The notes beneath the pieces were generated by a model that saw nothing but the letters and a program-made list of their open reading frames with translations, was not told where the DNA came from and did no database searches. From Phycisphaerae bacterium (GTDB taxonomy: Bacteria; Planctomycetota; Phycisphaerae; UBA1845; PWPN01): a stretch of 42,646 bases of DNA. Below, piece by piece: positions 1 through 8,909 of the stretch; position 1 is the first letter of the stretch, and each line of letters begins with the position of its first letter. Made by a program: the position numbers and the translations under genes. The stretch lies in NCBI GenBank assembly GCA_030372985.1, contig JAUCQB010000225.1:1-42646 (forward strand). Reading direction: 5' to 3'.

Positions 1-2
1 CC

Positions 3-1346
3 CTGGTCAAGTCGGGCGTGGTCTCACCTCTCGGGCAGGCTTACTCGGTACTGGCCAACGGGTTCCCGAATGACATTATCCCAGTCCCTCCGTATGTCCC
101 GGATCCGACGCCCGCCCTCTTCGCGGATGACTTCTCCTCGGGAACGATCGCACACCCATGGACGATCAAGGCAGGCAAATGGGCCGTCGAGAACGAGTAT
201 CTTCGCCAGAGCCGGGTGGATTACCCGTGGGCCGGCGAGACGCTCGCGCTGCAACATACTTACACAGACTTCAACGCCACGTTCAGAATGCGGGTCAACA
301 ACGCTGTCGATTCGAACCACTGGGCCGGCCTGCTGTTTCACGCCGCCTCGCGGTTTCATCATCATTCCCACTCCGGCTACTTGGTGTTCATGCGCCGCAA
401 CGGTGCGATCGGGCTCCACAACAACACCGACGGCACGATGCAGGAAGTCGCCGGGGCCGTCGCCGACGCGACTCAGTGGCAGAACATTCGCGTGCAGATG
501 GCCGGCTGGCGCATCCAGGTGTGGGTCAACGATGCACTGATCATCGATCGCACGGATGCGAATCACCGGTTCTCTCAAGGCTACACGCTTCTCCAGGTGA
601 ACAAGACCGACAGCAGCTTCGACGATGTGAAGATCTGGAATTCTCCCGACGCTGAGCCCGTCGTGGCGGGCAGCACAATCAGCGCCACTCGCCTTATCGC
701 CGACGACGTCACGCCCTACACCGTCAGCGTCACCGCCGAAGATGCGGACGGAGTCGCTGATATCGTCGACATGCGCATCCTGCTCCACGATGGCACATAC
801 GGAGCCGATTACGCCCGCGGCTACCTGGCTTGGGGCATGACCGATGAGGACATCACCCGGGACGGGGGCGAGTGGACGTTGATGGGCGATGCCGCGGGCG
901 GCGGCCGGTGGGCTTGGCGGCTCGACGACTGGGGCTCCGACACGTACATCAGCCCGCAATCCGCATCCATGAACGTCAACGGCAATCAGCGTATCGTGAC
1001 CTTCGGTTTCACGGTCAAGCCGGCGTGGGCCCCCGCAAAGAACCAGAGACTGCGCGGCCGTGTGCGCGACGCCCGCGGCGGCATCAGCGACTGGCTGCTC
1101 TCGCCGGACGTCTATCAGATCGCTCGTTCAGCTCCGGGCGACCTGGACGCGGACCGCCACGTGGATCAAACGGACTTCGGCCTCCTGCAGGCCTGTCTGA
1201 CTGGTCCGGGCATGTCGCAGAACAGCCCGGCATGCCAAGACGCGAAGCTCGACAACGACGATGACGTGGACCAGGACGACATCGCGATCTTCAGGGCCTG
1301 CCTGACCGGCCCGGGGATCCCCGCTGACCCGGCCTGTGCGGATTGA
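3..1346 (+). CDS. Secreted LamG/DUF1080-like protein with C-terminal dockerin repeats (5' end outside window)
   Basis: The reading frame is open to the window edge, so the N-terminus is missing; the GTG at 18 is only the first start-like codon. The visible part begins with a concanavalin-like beta-sandwich (roughly residues 30-210) of the LamG/3-keto-disaccharide hydrolase type, with the usual pattern of a 'DDFSSG' opening and a 'FDDVKIWN' close. A less distinct beta-rich segment follows (about 215-370). The last 70 residues hold two Asp-rich loops, DLDADRHVDQTDF and KLDNDDDVDQDDI, each with Asp at dockerin calcium positions and followed by 'CLTGPG'. Such tails are common on secreted planctomycete proteins, where no cohesin partner is generally known. 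No catalytic residues can be assigned. Likely exported and surface-associated, perhaps glycan-binding; this is inference from the domains. Confidence 0.8.
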   Translation: MVKSGVVSPLGQAYSVLANGFPNDIIPVPPYVPDPTPALFADDFSSGTIAHPWTIKAGKWAVENEYLRQSRVDYPWAGETLALQHTYTDFNATFRMRVNNAVDSNHWAGLLFHAASRFHHHSHSGYLVFMRRNGAIGLHNNTDGTMQEVAGAVADATQWQNIRVQMAGWRIQVWVNDALIIDRTDANHRFSQGYTLLQVNKTDSSFDDVKIWNSPDAEPVVAGSTISATRLIADDVTPYTVSVTAEDADGVADIVDMRILLHDGTYGADYARGYLAWGMTDEDITRDGGEWTLMGDAAGGGRWAWRLDDWGSDTYISPQSASMNVNGNQRIVTFGFTVKPAWAPAKNQRLRGRVRDARGGISDWLLSPDVYQIARSAPGDLDADRHVDQTDFGLLQACLTGPGMSQNSPACQDAKLDNDDDVDQDDIAIFRACLTGPGIPADPACAD

Positions 1347-1360
1347 GATCAACGTTGATC
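1347..1360. repeat. Perfect 14-bp palindrome directly after a stop codon
   Basis: GATCAACGTTGATC reads identically on both strands and begins at the base after the TGA of the dockerin protein. There is no T-run, so it is a poor intrinsic terminator. It could be a protein-binding site or chance. Confidence 0.4.
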
Positions 1361-1462
1361 ACTCGCGGCGAGCCGACAGTGCACAGAACCTTAAGAGGAG
1401 AAGGGTAGACAGAATCGGCCCACACACCGAAACCGGCCGATGGTGATCGGTCCGAGATCACG

Positions 1463-1816
1463 TCACATCCAAAGCCATCGCCGCAGGACATCGGTAATGT
1501 TCTTGAACAGCGGCAAGAACGCGTGAATGACCACGAGGATCAGGAGCGTGCGCCACAGCAGATTCTTGTGCTTGTTGCCGATCCATCCATAGCAGGCAAG
1601 CCCGAATGCCGGCACCGTCACGATGAAGGCATCTGCGTAAAGGGAACTGAACTGATCTGCATGGCCGAACGTTGGGACAAAGACAAGAATGAGTATGATC
1701 GAGACCGCCGACGGCCACCATGTCAAACGAGGGTTGCTCGAAGCGTCAGCCTTGGCGTATTCCAGCGTCGGCGGCGGCTGGCTCGTGCCATCATGTGGCC
1801 GGATTTCATCCTTCAT
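1463..1816 (-). CDS. Small three-helix membrane protein, unknown function
   Basis: This encodes 117 residues with a polar N-terminal tail of about 30 and then three hydrophobic stretches, at roughly 32-52, 61-80 and 89-107. That pattern predicts a small integral inner-membrane protein. No family is recognised. Its ATG overlaps the TGA of the upstream ADP-ribosylglycohydrolase gene in the four-base ATGA arrangement at 1813-1816, so the two are almost certainly translated from one mRNA by coupling. No enzymatic motif is visible. The pairing is the only hint to its role. Confidence 0.7.
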   Translation of the reverse strand: MKDEIRPHDGTSQPPPTLEYAKADASSNPRLTWWPSAVSIILILVFVPTFGHADQFSSLYADAFIVTVPAFGLACYGWIGNKHKNLLWRTLLILVVIHAFLPLFKNITDVLRRWLWM

Positions 1817-3144
1817 CCTTCCGCCTTCATCCTTTTCTGAACCCTGATCTTTCTGTTCACCTTCAGCGCTGCATCCGCGATATCGGTGATTTTCACGTCG
1901 TTGTATCCAATCACGATTGACTCAAGACGGTTGTTCAGCGGCTTGATCCATTTGGCGGGCAGGCGGTCGGCCCCCAGCATGGCCCCCAGCACCGACCCGG
2001 CGGTGGCGCCGGTACAGTCGGTGTCCCAGCCGCCCATCACCGTCATGCAGATCGTCTTGCCGAAGTCCATCCGCCCGTGCAGGAGCCCCATGATCACCAG
2101 GCAGGCGTTATTGATGGTATGCACCGAGTGATAGTGGCCGTATCTCTCGTGGATCGCATCCAACGTCTCCTGCCAGTCGCGGTTTTCGCCGGCCCATTCG
2201 ATGACGTCGCGCACTGCCACCGCCAGGCGGCTGCCGGTCGGGATCTCTGACAGCCCGATCTGGATCACCTCTTCCACGTCATTGCACACCGCCGCGGCCG
2301 CGATCATGGCCGCAAACAGCATCTCTCCGTAGATCCCGTTCTTCGTGTGTGACAATACCGCGTCGCGGTGGGCGAATTCGGCCGCCAGTTGCGGCATCCC
2401 GGCCGCGCAATAGCCGAAGCCGTCGGCGCGAATCTGGGCCCCGATCCACTCGCGGAAGGGGTTGCGATAGATCGGCACCTGATCGAGCGGGAGACCGTTG
2501 ACCAGATTGCGATATGCCATCCGTTCGGCGGTGTAGGTCATGAAATAAGGCAGCCGCATCTGCCATTCGTGGGCGACGTTAGCGGTGGTGAACTTCGGAC
2601 CATAGGTCTTGAGGGAGTGAACACCGAGTATGGTGTAATCGGTATCGTCATCGCGTTCCATGTGGTCGAAGTGGCCGAAGGTGCAGTAGGTCACCCCGGC
2701 CGGATGGAACGGCTTGCCTCCGGCCCGGATCGTCGACGACTCAAAGTAGTAGTCCAGCGGGAAACGATGGTCCTTCTTGAGCGCCTTGAAGATCCGGTCG
2801 CGGTGCCAGTCTTCTACCGGTTTTCCCAGCAGGCAGCCGGCACACCGCCCGAGAAACGCGCCGCGCAGCCGATCACGCAGCCTCGCGGTTGATGTCGGGG
2901 ACTTGATCCGCCGTGGTCCGGGCGGGCGAAGCCGGCGAATACCTGCCAGGTCGTTCGGCTCGCACTTGGCCAGGCGCGGCTCCGGTTTTAGAGCCATCAG
3001 GTCATCGTAGGCCGCGTTGAGTTTGTCAACGGCTTTCCCGGCCCGACGGATCCGGCGATCAAACCCAATCACACGGCATCCCTCTTCGCGCCTCTGGCGG
3101 ATTTCCTCCTTGAGCAGAGCGATGAACTCATCCGGCCTATACAT
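1813..3144 (-). CDS. ADP-ribosylglycohydrolase family protein
   Basis: The family (DraG/ARH-like, all-alpha fold with a di-magnesium centre) removes ADP-ribose from proteins or small molecules. The fold begins near residue 90 with 'LRDRLRGAFLGRCAGCLLGK'. Metal-binding signatures are visible: 'RDDDTDYT' near residue 165 and 'GGWDTDCTGA' near residue 372, followed by the usual 'AGSVLGAMLGA'. An N-terminal extension of about 85 residues is not part of the domain. I chose the ATG at 3144 (MYRPDEF) rather than the upstream start at 3192, because a GGAGAAGG ribosome site precedes it. The gene is coupled to a small membrane protein at its 3' end. Domain call is firm; the substrate cannot be read from sequence. 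Confidence 0.88.
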   Translation of the reverse strand: MYRPDEFIALLKEEIRQRREEGCRVIGFDRRIRRAGKAVDKLNAAYDDLMALKPEPRLAKCEPNDLAGIRRLRPPGPRRIKSPTSTARLRDRLRGAFLGRCAGCLLGKPVEDWHRDRIFKALKKDHRFPLDYYFESSTIRAGGKPFHPAGVTYCTFGHFDHMERDDDTDYTILGVHSLKTYGPKFTTANVAHEWQMRLPYFMTYTAERMAYRNLVNGLPLDQVPIYRNPFREWIGAQIRADGFGYCAAGMPQLAAEFAHRDAVLSHTKNGIYGEMLFAAMIAAAAVCNDVEEVIQIGLSEIPTGSRLAVAVRDVIEWAGENRDWQETLDAIHERYGHYHSVHTINNACLVIMGLLHGRMDFGKTICMTVMGGWDTDCTGATAGSVLGAMLGADRLPAKWIKPLNNRLESIVIGYNDVKITDIADAALKVNRKIRVQKRMKAEG

Positions 3145-3383
3145 GGCCCTTCTCCATACTGGCGGGGGCGATAATCGTGTTGCAGCGGGCAACGACCCGG
3201 CAAAGGCTCCGCACGAATTCCTGGCAGGTATGATAGACCTTAGTCGCGCAACCGCAAAGACTTATGCAAAGCTGTCACGGTCTTCTGGCTGACGGGTGTC
3301 GAGGCATTCCAACGCTTCGCATAATCCGCAAAGTCCGCCCAAACTGACATCGCCGGCTCCCAGAGCATAACGACTTGCCATTT

Positions 3384-3401
3384 AAAGGCTTGCGAGCCTT
3401 T
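3384..3401. terminator. Short hairpin in the gap between lpxI and the ADP-ribosylglycohydrolase gene
   Basis: AAAGGCT and AGCCTTT form a 7-bp stem around TGCG. Only a weak T-rich tail follows. It could be a terminator or RNA structure; direction is unclear. Confidence 0.3.
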
Positions 3402-3501
3402 GTCGTTCTGAGTTCGCTCGGAGCGAATGGGCACGCCTGTTGCAGTTTCTGCCTGGCAGAGCTGCCCGGAAGGGAGAGCGAGAGCCGGGGAGACGTAAGT
3501 G

Positions 3502-3588
3502 ATGGATGCAGCCGCGCTCTATTGGTATTTTGCCCGCAAGACCAAAATCATCGTCTTGACCATCCTGATGTATGCCGCCCTTTGCTGA
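3502..3588 (+). CDS. Possible 28-residue single-helix membrane peptide
   Basis: In the 558-bp gap between the ADP-ribosylglycohydrolase and lpxI genes, an ATG preceded by GGGGAGA at about nine bases opens a 28-codon frame. It reads MDAAALYWYFARKTKI followed by a hydrophobic run, IVLTILMYAALC, then TGA. The composition (short polar head, basic ARKTK, hydrophobic tail) fits a tiny inner-membrane peptide. There is no homology evidence, and the frame is short enough to arise by chance. The rest of the gap holds nothing else I can support. Confidence 0.3.
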   Translation: MDAAALYWYFARKTKIIVLTILMYAALC

Positions 3589-3702
3589 GATCTGCTCACT
3601 TGTTTGCGGGACGGTCTGGGCCCGATCATGCGCACGATAACCTGAACGCGATTGCCGAGTTTCGCCGTCCGTCCAGCCCGTGAACAGGCCCGGGGAGTGT
3701 TT

Positions 3703-4575
3703 CTACGAAGGTTCCCGGGCATGCGTTGCGTTGCCCGGTTCGTGGGCCAGGACGACCATCCCGTATCGGTCGGCCCGGGCGACCATCTGCTCCACGTCGA
3801 TCGCCAGCGTGATCCCGGCTTCGAAGACGAGCGCTGTGGCGCCGTGGCGATGGAGATTCTCGATCGTTTCCGGGCCGACGGTGGGCACGTCGAAGCGCAG
3901 ATCCTGGTTGGGTTTGGCGACCTTGATCAACGTCCAGCCGCCGTGGCGGCAGAGTTGGCCCGCTCGCTCGATCATGCGATCGGTGCCCTCAATGGCCTCG
4001 ACGGCGATGACTTCCCGCTCCTTGACGGCGATGGCCTGCCCGATATCCAGTCGGCCCATTTCCTTGGCGATGTGCCATCCGAACTCGATGTCCTTTTGCA
4101 GCGCCTTGGAAGGTTGGTTTTTGGTGAGCACCCCGGGGACAGGCAGGTGTTCGCGACAATACTGCACGGAATCGGTCAAAGTAATGCCCTCCCGCTGCAT
4201 GTGGTCGGCGGTGGCGCGGAGAATGGTGTCGTTTCGCCGGTCGGCCACCTCGAAGAACCACAACCGGATGCTGGTCCAATCGGGGACGTATCGCAGAATG
4301 CGGAACCGTCCATACATCTCTGATTTGATCACTGACCCGGCCATGATCGCTTCATGAACGCCCGACTTGCGGAACAGACGAATCCACCGGCCGAGTCTCA
4401 CGATTCCTGACCAGTAAAAGCGGTCGGCCAGCGTGCGAAGCTCGGGATTGGCCAGGCCTCTGAGGGCGACGATCACAACCGGTCGGCCGGCCCGGCGAGC
4501 GCCGTCGGCGACGAGAAACGGAAACCGCCCCGCGCCGGCGATGATGCCCAAAGGATTGTCCAGACGTTCGTTCAT
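3703..4575 (-). CDS. lpxI: UDP-2,3-diacylglucosamine pyrophosphatase LpxI
   Basis: LpxI (formerly DUF1009) hydrolyses UDP-2,3-diacylglucosamine to lipid X and UMP in lipid A synthesis, replacing LpxH in many bacteria. The 290-residue product starts 'MNERLDNPLGIIAGAGRFPF', the typical glycine-rich opening. The C-terminal domain contains 'EAIEGTDRMIERAG', the conserved stretch carrying the catalytic aspartate of the family, and ends in the usual 'GITLAIDVEQMVARAD' region. Length matches the family. The start at 4575 overlaps the lpxD stop as ATGA, so the two are translationally coupled. The longer frame reaching 4875 on this strand runs into lpxD and is not used. Confidence 0.93.
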   Translation of the reverse strand: MNERLDNPLGIIAGAGRFPFLVADGARRAGRPVVIVALRGLANPELRTLADRFYWSGIVRLGRWIRLFRKSGVHEAIMAGSVIKSEMYGRFRILRYVPDWTSIRLWFFEVADRRNDTILRATADHMQREGITLTDSVQYCREHLPVPGVLTKNQPSKALQKDIEFGWHIAKEMGRLDIGQAIAVKEREVIAVEAIEGTDRMIERAGQLCRHGGWTLIKVAKPNQDLRFDVPTVGPETIENLHRHGATALVFEAGITLAIDVEQMVARADRYGMVVLAHEPGNATHAREPS

Positions 4576-5627
4576 CCTCCGCCGACCTGCTTCATGAGTT
4601 GATCCAGGTCGCGCCGCAGGCGCTTGATCTCGTTCTTGAGTTGTGGAAGCCGTTGGACAATGGCCACCTGCCGTTTGCACTCGTTGATGGGAACGGCCGG
4701 CTGTCCCAGCATGATGAGACCCGGCTCCACGTCGTTGGTCACACCAGCTTTGGCTCCGATGACTGCGTTGTCGCCGATGCTGATGTGCCCGACGACGCCG
4801 GCCTGTCCGGCCATGGTCACATGACGGCCGACGCCGACCGAACCGGCAATGCCTACCTGGGCAACGAAAAGGCAATCCTCGCCGATCTTGGTTCCGTGCC
4901 CAATGGCAATCAGGTTGCTGAACTTGGTGCCGTTGCCGATGACCGAACTGCCGAGCGTGGCCCGGTCGATGGTGCAGTTGGCCCCGATTTCCACGTCGTC
5001 ACCGATGATCACGTTACCGACCTGGGGGATCTTGACCCACTTTTCGTTGACCGGGGCGTAGCCCAGGCCGTCCTCGCCAATGATCGAGCCCGCGTGAATG
5101 GTGACCCGGTTGCCGAGTACGCAGCCCTCATAGATCACGACGTTGGGCATCAGCACGACGTCATCGCCGATCGTGCAACCTCGCGCGATGTATACGCCGG
5201 GATAGATGGTGGCGTTACGTCCGATTCGCACGTTTTCGTCGATGTGAGCGCCCGGAGCGATGTTCGGCTTCTCGCCGATGACGGCTGAAGCGTGAACACA
5301 GGCCTGTGCCGAGCGGCCCCATTGCGGGTGCTGCCGATAGCCGTGGATCCGGACGATGGCCGCCGTCAGCGCCGCATAAGGGTCCGGTGTCCGGAGGAGG
5401 TTCATCTTGCGCGACACTTTGACGTCAGGACGAACCAGCACGGCCGAGGCCCTTGTCGCCGCCAGTTCCTTCTCATACTTGGGGTTTGACAAGAAGCTGA
5501 GTTGTCCGTCGCGGGCGTCTTCGAGGGTGGCCACGGAGGAGACGACCACGGAGCCATCTCCATCCACTTCACAGGGAATACTTTGAGAAGCGAAGAACTC
5601 GGTCAATTGCGTGAGGGTCAGGCCCAT
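4572..5627 (-). CDS. lpxD: UDP-3-O-(3-hydroxyacyl)glucosamine N-acyltransferase LpxD
   Basis: LpxD adds the second 3-hydroxyacyl chain, from acyl-ACP, to UDP-3-O-acylglucosamine, step three of lipid A synthesis, in the cytoplasm. The 351 residues show the family's layout: an N-terminal uridine-binding domain ('GQLSFLSNPKYEKELAAT'), a left-handed beta helix of hexapeptide repeats from about 105 to 310 (many I/V-G-x-x-x motifs), and a C-terminal helix (about 322-348) rich in Lys, Arg and Leu. The catalytic histidine lies in 'IAIGHGTKIG' near residue 245. The gene is first in an operon with lpxI. It diverges from polX across 134 bp that carry a TATAAT element. Confidence 0.96.
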   Translation of the reverse strand: MGLTLTQLTEFFASQSIPCEVDGDGSVVVSSVATLEDARDGQLSFLSNPKYEKELAATRASAVLVRPDVKVSRKMNLLRTPDPYAALTAAIVRIHGYRQHPQWGRSAQACVHASAVIGEKPNIAPGAHIDENVRIGRNATIYPGVYIARGCTIGDDVVLMPNVVIYEGCVLGNRVTIHAGSIIGEDGLGYAPVNEKWVKIPQVGNVIIGDDVEIGANCTIDRATLGSSVIGNGTKFSNLIAIGHGTKIGEDCLFVAQVGIAGSVGVGRHVTMAGQAGVVGHISIGDNAVIGAKAGVTNDVEPGLIMLGQPAVPINECKRQVAIVQRLPQLKNEIKRLRRDLDQLMKQVGGG

Positions 5628-5674
5628 TCAATCCTCACCTGTCTGGCGACTCCCCGTCCGTCGTCGGAAACGAC

Positions 5675-5680
5675 TATAAT
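5675..5680 (+). promoter_or_regulatory. Candidate -10 element between lpxD and polX
   Basis: TATAAT lies 87 bp before the polX start. The reverse strand reads TATTAT at almost the same place, so it could serve either divergent gene. I find no convincing -35 hexamer at 16-18 bp. Confidence 0.35.
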
Positions 5681-5761
5681 ATGGATTGCCGAGCCGGGGG
5701 TGTCAATCACGCGTTCGCCCGGAGGCATGGGCGCAGGTCCGCGGGACGACGGGACAAGAGC

Positions 5762-7495
5762 ATGATCAACCCGGAAATAGCGGCTGTCTTTGACGAGATT
5801 GCAGACCTGCTGGAGCTGACCGGCGGGGACCGGTTTCGCGTTAATTCTTACAGAAAGGCGGCTCGCTCGATCGAGGATCTGACGGAAGACGTTGCCGACC
5901 TGGCCAATCGCGGGGAGCTGAAGAAGATCCCGGGTGTGGGCAAGGGGACGGCCGAGCGGATCATGCAGTACCTGAAGACCGGCAGGATTCACGTTCACCA
6001 GGAATTGCTGGAGTCGATCCCGAGAGGCTTGCCGGAGCTGCTCACCGTGCCGGGTCTGGGTCCCAAGAAGGTGCAAGCCCTGCATCGCGAGCTGGGCGTC
6101 GGCAGCATGGCCGATCTGGAGGCGGTCATCGCCGACGGCCGGGCGGAGAAGTTGCCCGGATTCGGCAAGAAGAGTGTGGAGAAGATCGCCGAGGGGCTGG
6201 CGTTTTTGAAGCGCTCGGCCGGCCGCACGCCGCTGGGTGCCGTCTTGCCGCTCGCCGAGGGGTTGAGAGATGCCGTGCGCGAGTTCGCGGGCGTCAGACG
6301 CGTCGAGATCGCCGGCTCGGCACGACGAGGTTGCGAAACGGTGGGGGACATCGATCTCTTGTGCATCGCCGAGGACGGCGAGCAGGTCGTCAAGTCGTTC
6401 ACTGAGCTGCCCGAAGTGACCGGCGTGCGCGCAGCCGGCGAGACGAAGGGGTCGGTGCTGGTGGCCGGTCCGATCCGCGGCGAGATCCAGGTCGATCTGA
6501 GAGTCGTTCCCGAGGAGTCGTTCGGGGCGGCGTTGCAGTACTTCACCGGGTCGAAGGAACACAACGTCCGGCTCCGCGAGCTTGCGGTCAAGAAGGGCTG
6601 GAAGCTGAACGAATACGGCCTCTTCGAAGGAGACCGCCCGATTGCCGGAAGGGAAGAGGCGGAGATCTACGAGAAGCTCGGCCTGCGGCCGGTGCCGCCG
6701 GAGTTGCGCGAGGATCGCGGCGAGATCGAGTGCCGAGGCGAGACTCCGCGCCTCGTGTCGCTGGCGGATCTCAAGGGCGACATGCACGTCCACTCGACCG
6801 CCAGTGACGGACGAAGCACCATCGAAGAGATGGCCGAAGCCGCCCGGCAGCGAGGTTACAGCTATCTGGCGATCTGTGACCATTCGAAAAGCTCGGTGAT
6901 CGCCAACGGCCTCGATGAGGCCCGCTTGCTGCGCCATATCCAGGACATTCGAGCCGCGGGCAAGCGCATCAACGGCCTCACGCTGCTGGCGGGCATCGAG
7001 TGCGACATTCTGGCCAACGGAAAGCTCGATTATTCCGACGATGTTCTCGCCCAACTCGACTGGGTGATCGCCAGCATCCACTCGGCCCAGCAGCAGGATC
7101 GCGCCAGCCTGACGCGGCGTTCGATCGCGGCGATGGAGAACCCGTACATCTGCTGCCTCGGGCATCCGTCGGGTCGCCTGCTCGGCCGCCGCGACGCGAT
7201 GAACCTCGATTGGGACGAGATCTTCGCCGCTGCCGCCCGGACGGGCTGTGCCCTGGAGGTCAGTGCCTCGTGGCAGCGACTCGACCTGAAGGACGTTCAC
7301 ATCCGGCAGGCGATTGATGCCGGCTGCCGGTTCGCGATCAGCACCGACGCCCACTCGACGGAGCAACTCGACCAGATGCCGCTGGGCGTTCAGACCGCCC
7401 GCCGGGGCTGGGCGACGGCGGACGATGTCCTGAACACGTGGCCTGAGTCCCGACTGCGAGAATGGATTGCCGCCAGGCGAAAGGCGGGCAGGTGA
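5762..7495 (+). CDS. polX: Bacterial/archaeal family X DNA polymerase with PHP domain
   Basis: PolX enzymes fill short gaps in base-excision repair, and the C-terminal PHP domain adds 3'-5' exonuclease and AP-endonuclease activity. The 577-residue product has the full layout. A helix-hairpin-helix lyase region comes first ('KIPGVGKGTAERIM' near 60, 'VPGLGPKKVQALH' near 100), then a nucleotidyltransferase palm with 'GSARRG' and 'VGDIDLLC' (near 185-200) and a third carboxylate in 'IQVDLRVV'. The PHP domain begins 'KGDMHVHSTASDG' near 340 and ends with 'ISTDAHST'. The ATG at 5762 gives the family's usual MINPEIAAVFDEIADLLE start; the in-frame upstream start at 5681 would add 27 atypical residues. 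The 112 bp after it separates it tail-to-tail from the ATPase gene. Confidence 0.95.
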   Translation: MINPEIAAVFDEIADLLELTGGDRFRVNSYRKAARSIEDLTEDVADLANRGELKKIPGVGKGTAERIMQYLKTGRIHVHQELLESIPRGLPELLTVPGLGPKKVQALHRELGVGSMADLEAVIADGRAEKLPGFGKKSVEKIAEGLAFLKRSAGRTPLGAVLPLAEGLRDAVREFAGVRRVEIAGSARRGCETVGDIDLLCIAEDGEQVVKSFTELPEVTGVRAAGETKGSVLVAGPIRGEIQVDLRVVPEESFGAALQYFTGSKEHNVRLRELAVKKGWKLNEYGLFEGDRPIAGREEAEIYEKLGLRPVPPELREDRGEIECRGETPRLVSLADLKGDMHVHSTASDGRSTIEEMAEAARQRGYSYLAICDHSKSSVIANGLDEARLLRHIQDIRAAGKRINGLTLLAGIECDILANGKLDYSDDVLAQLDWVIASIHSAQQQDRASLTRRSIAAMENPYICCLGHPSGRLLGRRDAMNLDWDEIFAAAARTGCALEVSASWQRLDLKDVHIRQAIDAGCRFAISTDAHSTEQLDQMPLGVQTARRGWATADDVLNTWPESRLREWIAARRKAGR

Positions 7496-7607
7496 GACAT
7501 GTCGCAGGTGGTCGTTCGTTGCATCGGCCGTGGACACCGAGCGCACAACCTGACGGTCCGACAGCAGATCGCCGGTGGTTGCTGCGGGTTGACCGGGGCC
7601 ACGCCCG

Positions 7608-8909
7608 TCACTTCATATCGATGCCCTTCAGCCTGGCTTTGAGCTTCTCGGCCTGGTCACCCGAGTGCTCGAGGGCGGTGTGGTAGTCGATCCACTCCTC
7701 CGTCACGAGTTTGTGCAGCGAGTCGACGTACGTCACGCAGCCGATTTCTTTCATCGACTGCTTTTCCATCTCTGCGACCGCTTCCGTGTACCGCCGTTCG
7801 CGGATGTACCGGCGGGTCAGCGGGTTGGGGCGGAAAACCTCGTAGGCCGGTACCACGTCGATACCCGGCTTGATGCACGGCAGCAGCCGCTGGTTGATGA
7901 TCGCCGCGAGGTTGTCGGCCAGCGTTCCGAGGATGCGCTGTTGCTCGATGGTGTCGTAGTAAGCCAGAACGCGGTCGAAGGCCTGCCCAACACCCTCGCA
8001 GTGCAGGGTACCGAAAATCAGGTGGCCGGCCTGGGCGGTCTTGAGGGCCGCTTCGAGCGACTGTCGGTCGCGCATCTCGCCCGCGAGACCCGCGTCGGGG
8101 TCCATGCGGACGAGGTTTCGCAGGGCGATATCCTCGTTCGGGATTCCGTCCTCGCCGATTTCGATCTGGACCACGATCGACTTTTTGGGGGTGTACACGT
8201 ACTCGATCGGGTCCTCAATGGTCACGATCTTGCGGTGGAAGTTTCGGTTCACGTGGTCGAGCATGGCGGCGATGGAGGTGGTCTTGCCGCTGCCGGTCGA
8301 GCCGGACATGATCACGAAGCCGCGGGCGTTCTCGCAGATGTCAATGTAGTTGTTTGGCAGGTTGTATTGCTCAAAGTTTTTGATTTCCTCGAACCGCCGA
8401 ATGGAGATGCTCCGCCCGATAAAGCTCTCGACGATGTTTACGCGGAAGCGGCTTCGGTCCAGATGGTAGGAAAAGTCAATGCAATGGTTGCGATTGAACC
8501 GTTCCTGTTGGGCCTGGTTCATGATCGCGTTGGACAGGAGGACGACGTCCGTCTGACTGAGGGGGCCGGTGGCGACGCTGCGAATCACGCGGGCGATGCG
8601 GTAGTCCGGCGGTCGCCCGGGGTTGATGTGGAGATCGGTCGCCCGGGCGTGCCCCTGGCCACCCTCACCGCTGGCCTGCCCCATGCCTCGCAGAAGGCGG
8701 TCCATGATCTCCCGGGCATTCTGCTCGGTAATATGGAGATCGACCTGGGCCCCGGCCCCGACGGCCGGGGCTTTCTGCCCTGCCGTTTCGGCCGGTGAAG
8801 ACGGACCGGACGGAGGGGGCGCCCCTCCCGCCGGCGGCGGATACGTCGGCGTACTGGAATCGCGACCGGCAGGAGTCCCTGGCTGACCTGTACGGCTACC
8901 GCTTGGCAT
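7608..8909 (-). CDS. pilT: PilT-like type IV pilus retraction / secretion ATPase
   Basis: This hexameric ATPase family drives pilus retraction (twitching) at the inner face of the cytoplasmic membrane. The 433-residue product has an unusual proline/glycine-rich N-terminal tail (1-50), then the PAS-like domain (about 55-170) and the RecA-like core. Walker A is 'GSTGSGKTTS' near residue 205. The Asp box is 'VTIEDPIEYV', Walker B-like 'RMDPDAGLAGEMRD', and the His box 'GTLHCEGVGQAFDR'. Typical PilT has a bulky hydrophobic before GEMRD and GTLHTNSA in the His box, so this is a divergent member. The ATG at 8909 follows GAGGTGA at six bases, and is preferred to TTG at 8912. No other pilus gene is in the window. 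Confidence 0.82.
   Translation of the reverse strand: MPSGSRTGQPGTPAGRDSSTPTYPPPAGGAPPPSGPSSPAETAGQKAPAVGAGAQVDLHITEQNAREIMDRLLRGMGQASGEGGQGHARATDLHINPGRPPDYRIARVIRSVATGPLSQTDVVLLSNAIMNQAQQERFNRNHCIDFSYHLDRSRFRVNIVESFIGRSISIRRFEEIKNFEQYNLPNNYIDICENARGFVIMSGSTGSGKTTSIAAMLDHVNRNFHRKIVTIEDPIEYVYTPKKSIVVQIEIGEDGIPNEDIALRNLVRMDPDAGLAGEMRDRQSLEAALKTAQAGHLIFGTLHCEGVGQAFDRVLAYYDTIEQQRILGTLADNLAAIINQRLLPCIKPGIDVVPAYEVFRPNPLTRRYIRERRYTEAVAEMEKQSMKEIGCVTYVDSLHKLVTEEWIDYHTALEHSGDQAEKLKARLKGIDMK

Noticed and set aside
3240..3434. 64-codon minus-strand frame with protein-like composition
   Set aside because: No start signal or recognisable domain; it overlaps the hairpin at 3384.
5618..7546. 642-codon minus-strand frame
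   Set aside because: Exact antisense of polX; no domain, and its open length follows from GC-rich codon use in the real gene.
7665..8798. 377-codon plus-strand frame
   Set aside because: Antisense of the PilT-like gene; no motif or ribosome site.
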